Source of the DNA: Tyto alba
Taxonomy: Eukaryota > Chordata > Aves > Strigiformes > Tytonidae
DNA: 64,000 nucleotides
Assembly (NCBI RefSeq): GCF_018691265.1
Contig: NW_024881316.1
Location: 11,819,819-11,883,818 of the forward strand
Direction: 5' to 3'
The notes under the pieces are model-generated. The model saw only the letters and a list, made by a program, of their open reading frames with translations. It had not been told where the DNA came from and ran no database searches. This document shows, piece after piece, positions 61,901 through 64,000 of the stretch; position 1 is the stretch's first letter, and every line of letters begins with the position of its first letter. The position numbers and the translations under genes are program-made.

Positions 61901-63227
61901 AACACATTGTCACTCATAACTTTGTCTTCTCTGGCTGTCTCTTGGGAAGACACACTTGCTAGCTTGAAAAGTGGATCTTAGATGCACCTATCCTATGTAA
62001 TTCTGCTGATGAGTATCTAAGATAATCATATGTGTTACCATTTGAAGCTGAAGTGCCAGAAGTTGAATGAAATCTCCCCAAATTATTGGTAGAATCTAAA
62101 GCCATTTTTCTAGGATAGGTGATAAAAACTTAGGTAATCTTTTTGTTTTCTAGAAACAGAATGATTTCCTTTTTAAGATGTGGAATAAGCACTTTTTTCT
62201 TTTTGATGACAGGTGCTGGACAATTGAGTAATTGTCATTCCTGGATTTTGCTAGTCTGGTCTTGGTGGTTTTTTTTCTCCTGTCATCTGTTAGGAAGGGA
62301 GAGTACAATTCCTTTGCTGCCTATAGTGTATCTATTTTTTATGTTCTGTAGAAGGTTGCAGGATACAAGGGGATACAGTTTTTCTTACTCATCCAGATGC
62401 CTTAAAGCAGATGATTAAGAAGGTGATAGAAAGTGTTTTCATAGGATATGTATCCTGTCAGGGCTTAGCTATGTAGAGTCCCTAAAAGTGGTAGAATCTT
62501 TAGGATTCCCCTGCTTGAGCTTAACTTGTAGCAATTACTGTGACCCACAGGAATTGTACGTGTGTGTGTTTGTGGGGTTTTTTGTTGTTTTTTTTTTTTT
62601 TTTGGTGGTGGTTTGTTTTGGGGTGTTTTTTTGTGGTCAGAATAAGACTTAAATTCTAATTTTTGGCTTCTGGTTTAAGAAAAAGTTAAATTTATTACAA
62701 GGAATAAAGACATATACTGATCTCTAGCTTTTAGTAGTGTTTGCGTGTGTGCTGACATTAAGAAATTTATTCCCGTATTGCAAAATCTGTACTTTCAGAG
62801 GACATTTCAGTCACTTCATTAATTGAAACAGCTTGCAAAGATTGAAGCCTATTTACAGTTTTGAGTGGAAGATTCCTGAACTGATACATGCAGTCCTGGG
62901 TTTTAGAGCCAAGTTAAGAGGAAATGCATAAATCTGGAACCCACGATACTATGCTGTCTGACTATTTAAAAAAATTTTTTTAGTTTTATGTTGTTGTTTT
63001 AGCTCAGGATAACAAATTTTACAATGCATACTCTAAAAGATAGAATAAAATTAATAACTTCAGATATGCTTAGAAGTATATTTAAAGTCTGGTTAATTCC
63101 TTCAGGCAATGGAAGAAATGAATGGCAAAGATTTAGAGGGAGAAAACATTGAAATTGTTTTTGCTAAGCCACCAGATCAAAAAAGGAAAGAACGGAAAGC
63201 TCAGAGACAAGCGGCTAAAAATCAGAT
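46769..63227 (+). CDS. SYNCRIP: hnRNP Q (SYNCRIP), coding exons 2-10, 3'-truncated by the window
   Basis: hnRNP Q is an RNA-binding protein of nucleus and cytoplasm involved in splicing, mRNA stability, translation and editing complexes. Joining 46769-46916, 47786-47904, 48091-48198, 49936-50049, 50136-50312, 55429-55564, 56454-56659, 61650-61799 and 63106-63227 gives 426 codons plus two bases in one open frame. Every boundary is GT-AG and phase-consistent. The order is an acidic N-terminal domain (about 1-160), then RRM1 (about 162-241), RRM2 (243-325) and RRM3 (338-408), then a basic stretch ending ...[13 protein letters not shown]. The N-terminus [18 protein letters not shown] identifies SYNCRIP rather than the paralogue HNRNPR, which begins MANQVNGN. 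The Tyr/Arg/Gly-rich C-terminus is beyond the right edge. The start codon lies 16 bases into exon 2 and is the only in-frame candidate matching the family. Confidence 0.97.
47786..47904 (+). CDS. SYNCRIP: SYNCRIP exon 3 (codons 50-89)
   Basis: Acceptor CTTTTCTCTAG ends at 47785. Encodes [19 protein letters not shown]...DSDLSHVQ, the conserved acidic N-terminal domain. Donor GTAATG at 47905. Confidence 0.96.
48091..48198 (+). CDS. SYNCRIP: SYNCRIP exon 4 (codons 90-125)
   Basis: Acceptor ATCTTTTGCAG ends at 48090. Encodes [20 protein letters not shown]...DEAKIK, identical in style across SYNCRIP and HNRNPR. Donor GTATGT at 48199. Confidence 0.96.
49936..50049 (+). CDS. SYNCRIP: SYNCRIP exon 5 (codons 126-163)
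   Basis: Acceptor CTTACTTGAAG ends at 49935. Encodes [20 protein letters not shown]...QPSVGTE, the linker into RRM1. Donor GTAAGG at 50050. Confidence 0.96.
50136..50312 (+). CDS. SYNCRIP: SYNCRIP exon 6 (codons 164-222), RRM1
   Basis: Acceptor GTCTGTTGTAG ends at 50135. Holds both RRM1 signature motifs: RNP2 IFVGKI (164-169) and RNP1 RGYAFVTF (203-210). Donor GTAAGT at 50313. Confidence 0.97.
51891..51957. repeat. 35-bp tandem duplication
   Basis: Two copies starting AGAGTGATTTGCA at 51891 and 51926, each with GGGTACTAGCA. Differences are few. Confidence 0.85.
53287..53360. repeat. A/C-rich simple repeat
   Basis: Long A runs interspersed with CCC and CAA repeats. Origin not apparent. Confidence 0.85.
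53862..54075 (-). mobile_element. CR1 LINE 3' fragment, antisense
   Basis: AACAGAATATTTTGGTTGGAAGGGACCTGCAG, then TAGTCCAACCGCC, CACCTCCCTAAG, and CACCCTCTCAGTAAAAAAATGCTTCCTAATA, is the reverse complement of an avian CR1 3' end. Non-coding remnant. Confidence 0.88.
55429..55564 (+). CDS. SYNCRIP: SYNCRIP exon 7 (codons 223-267 plus 1 base), RRM1 end and RRM2 start
   Basis: Acceptor TTTTTCTTTCAG ends at 55428. Encodes [20 protein letters not shown], then RRM2 RNP2 LFVGSI (245-250). Donor GTAAGT at 55565. The exon is isolated by large introns on the upstream side. Confidence 0.97.
56454..56659 (+). CDS. SYNCRIP: SYNCRIP exon 8 (codons 268-336), rest of RRM2
   Basis: Acceptor GCTTAATTTCAG ends at 56453. 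Encodes RRM2 RNP1 RGFCFLEY (286-293) and the linker [14 protein letters not shown] to RRM3. Donor GTAATA at 56660. Confidence 0.97.
56660..61649. other. SYNCRIP: SYNCRIP intron 8
   Basis: 5.0 kb with poly-T runs at about 57310-57329 and 57638-57659. Open frames are short and unrelated to known proteins. No transposon or RNA gene recognised. Confidence 0.65.
61650..61799 (+). CDS. SYNCRIP: SYNCRIP exon 9 (codons 337-386), RRM3
   Basis: Acceptor TTTATTTTTTAG ends at 61649; the exon itself begins GTAAAA, which can mislead exon finders. Holds RRM3 RNP2 LFVRNL (340-345) and RNP1 KDYAFIHF (371-378). Donor GTAAGT at 61800. Confidence 0.97.
61800..63105. other. SYNCRIP: SYNCRIP intron 9
   Basis: 1.3 kb with a T/G-rich tract at about 62572-62636 and nothing else recognised. 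Confidence 0.7.
63106..63227 (+). CDS. SYNCRIP: SYNCRIP exon 10 (codons 387-426 plus 2 bases)
   Basis: Acceptor TTAATTCCTTCAG ends at 63105. Encodes the end of RRM3 ([20 protein letters not shown]) and a basic segment [19 protein letters not shown]. The donor is CAGAT before GTAAGT at 63228, so the next codon (Met) is split. Reading through instead would stop at once. Confidence 0.95.
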
Positions 63228-64000
63228 GTAAGTGTAAATGCATGCACATATGTTGTATTACTTCTGAAAGACATGTACACTCCTACAGAATTAGAGCTTA
63301 CGGGTGTTTCAGTAGGTATACTATAGTGTTATACAGGTTTTTTGGCTTCTCTGAAAATGTTGGATTCATTTAAGTTGCTTGCATTTTACTTAAGATCTGG
63401 TAGTGGCATCGGTGAGTTTTCAGGTACTGTTTTGCTCTGCTCACTGAGTGTAAGAGCATCATAGGAAATGTTTGAAGGTCATGAAACATACACATCTCTC
63501 ACTCTTTATTCTAAACTTTGATGTACTTCTGCACTGATACGTCATGTGGATGAATTTAGCAACATGTGTTCTTCCCAGTGGGCTTAGCGGTACTGATACA
63601 GCCTCCCCCTGTTTAGTAAAGTACTCTCTTAAAGGAGAATCCTGACATTCTTTTTTGCCACTTCCTGCTCATGAAGCTTATAAACTCATACTAACAGAGA
63701 TCGTGCACTAATAAATGCTGAACATGGCAAAAAGAAGAGGCGTTTCTTGCTAGTGTGTTCTCTTAATGTTCTCATGTGTTTTTCTTCTTGGATATCATGT
63801 AGCTATCCTAACCATCTTCCCTCCCCCACCTTATTTCCAAAAATAACTTCTGCTAGTGCTGCTGTGCAGCATCCAAGAAAATGGAATAGTGAGGTTACCA
63901 GATTAATATACATCTCCAGATGGTGACCTACTGTACACATGGAATTGGTTAAGTTTGCCCTGCTTCTAGTTCTTGTAACTTTCTTGGCCCTTTTGTTCTT
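63228..64000. other. SYNCRIP: SYNCRIP intron 10, cut by window end
   Basis: No exon resembling the Tyr/Gly/Arg-rich C-terminus is seen before the edge. Confidence 0.7.

Overview
The window is vertebrate and almost certainly avian nuclear DNA. The spliced gene at 46.8-63.2 kb encodes hnRNP Q (SYNCRIP) almost residue for residue. The interspersed repeats are CR1 LINE fragments and avian-type endogenous retroviral LTRs. The two housekeeping promoters lie in compact CpG islands. I cannot name the species from the sequence.

Layout. 0-7.65 kb is a nest of retroviral LTRs (families called LTR-A and LTR-B here). It encloses a 2.9-kb GC-rich minisatellite of about 21-bp units, whose orientation flips near 5,878. 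7.65-22.1 kb is gene-poor, AT-rich intergenic DNA. It contains an old CR1 LINE (about 16.7-19.3 kb) that was split by a complete solo LTR-B with a 5-bp target-site duplication. 22.2-23.2 kb is a CpG island with a TATA box and a pyrimidine-rich start. From it runs a multi-exon non-coding gene (about 22.75 to beyond 28.66 kb) whose introns carry two box C/D snoRNAs recognisable as SNORD50B and SNORD50A. This is the bird counterpart of SNHG5 (U50HG). 28.7-43.9 kb is intergenic, with a few CR1 scraps. 43.9-46.4 kb is the SYNCRIP CpG island. 46,769-63,227 holds nine coding exons of SYNCRIP, covering the acidic N-terminal domain and all three RRMs. The C-terminal Arg/Gly-rich exons lie beyond the right edge.

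How it fits together. Human 6q14 has SNHG5 upstream of SYNCRIP on the same strand, and the same order and orientation appear here. Both genes serve RNA metabolism: SNHG5 delivers snoRNAs that guide 2'-O-methylation of 28S rRNA, and SYNCRIP is an mRNA-binding hnRNP. Nothing in the sequence links them beyond adjacency and similar promoter motifs.

The least ordinary element is the 3.47-6.36 kb array. Most units carry a MYB-type core (YAACGG), combined with either a GC box (GGGGCGGGG) or an E-box-like CAGGTG/CACGTG. The array abuts, and seems to have replaced, the upstream half of a retroviral LTR. That LTR belongs to a miniature provirus with a primer-binding site and polypurine tract but only about 360 bp of internal DNA.
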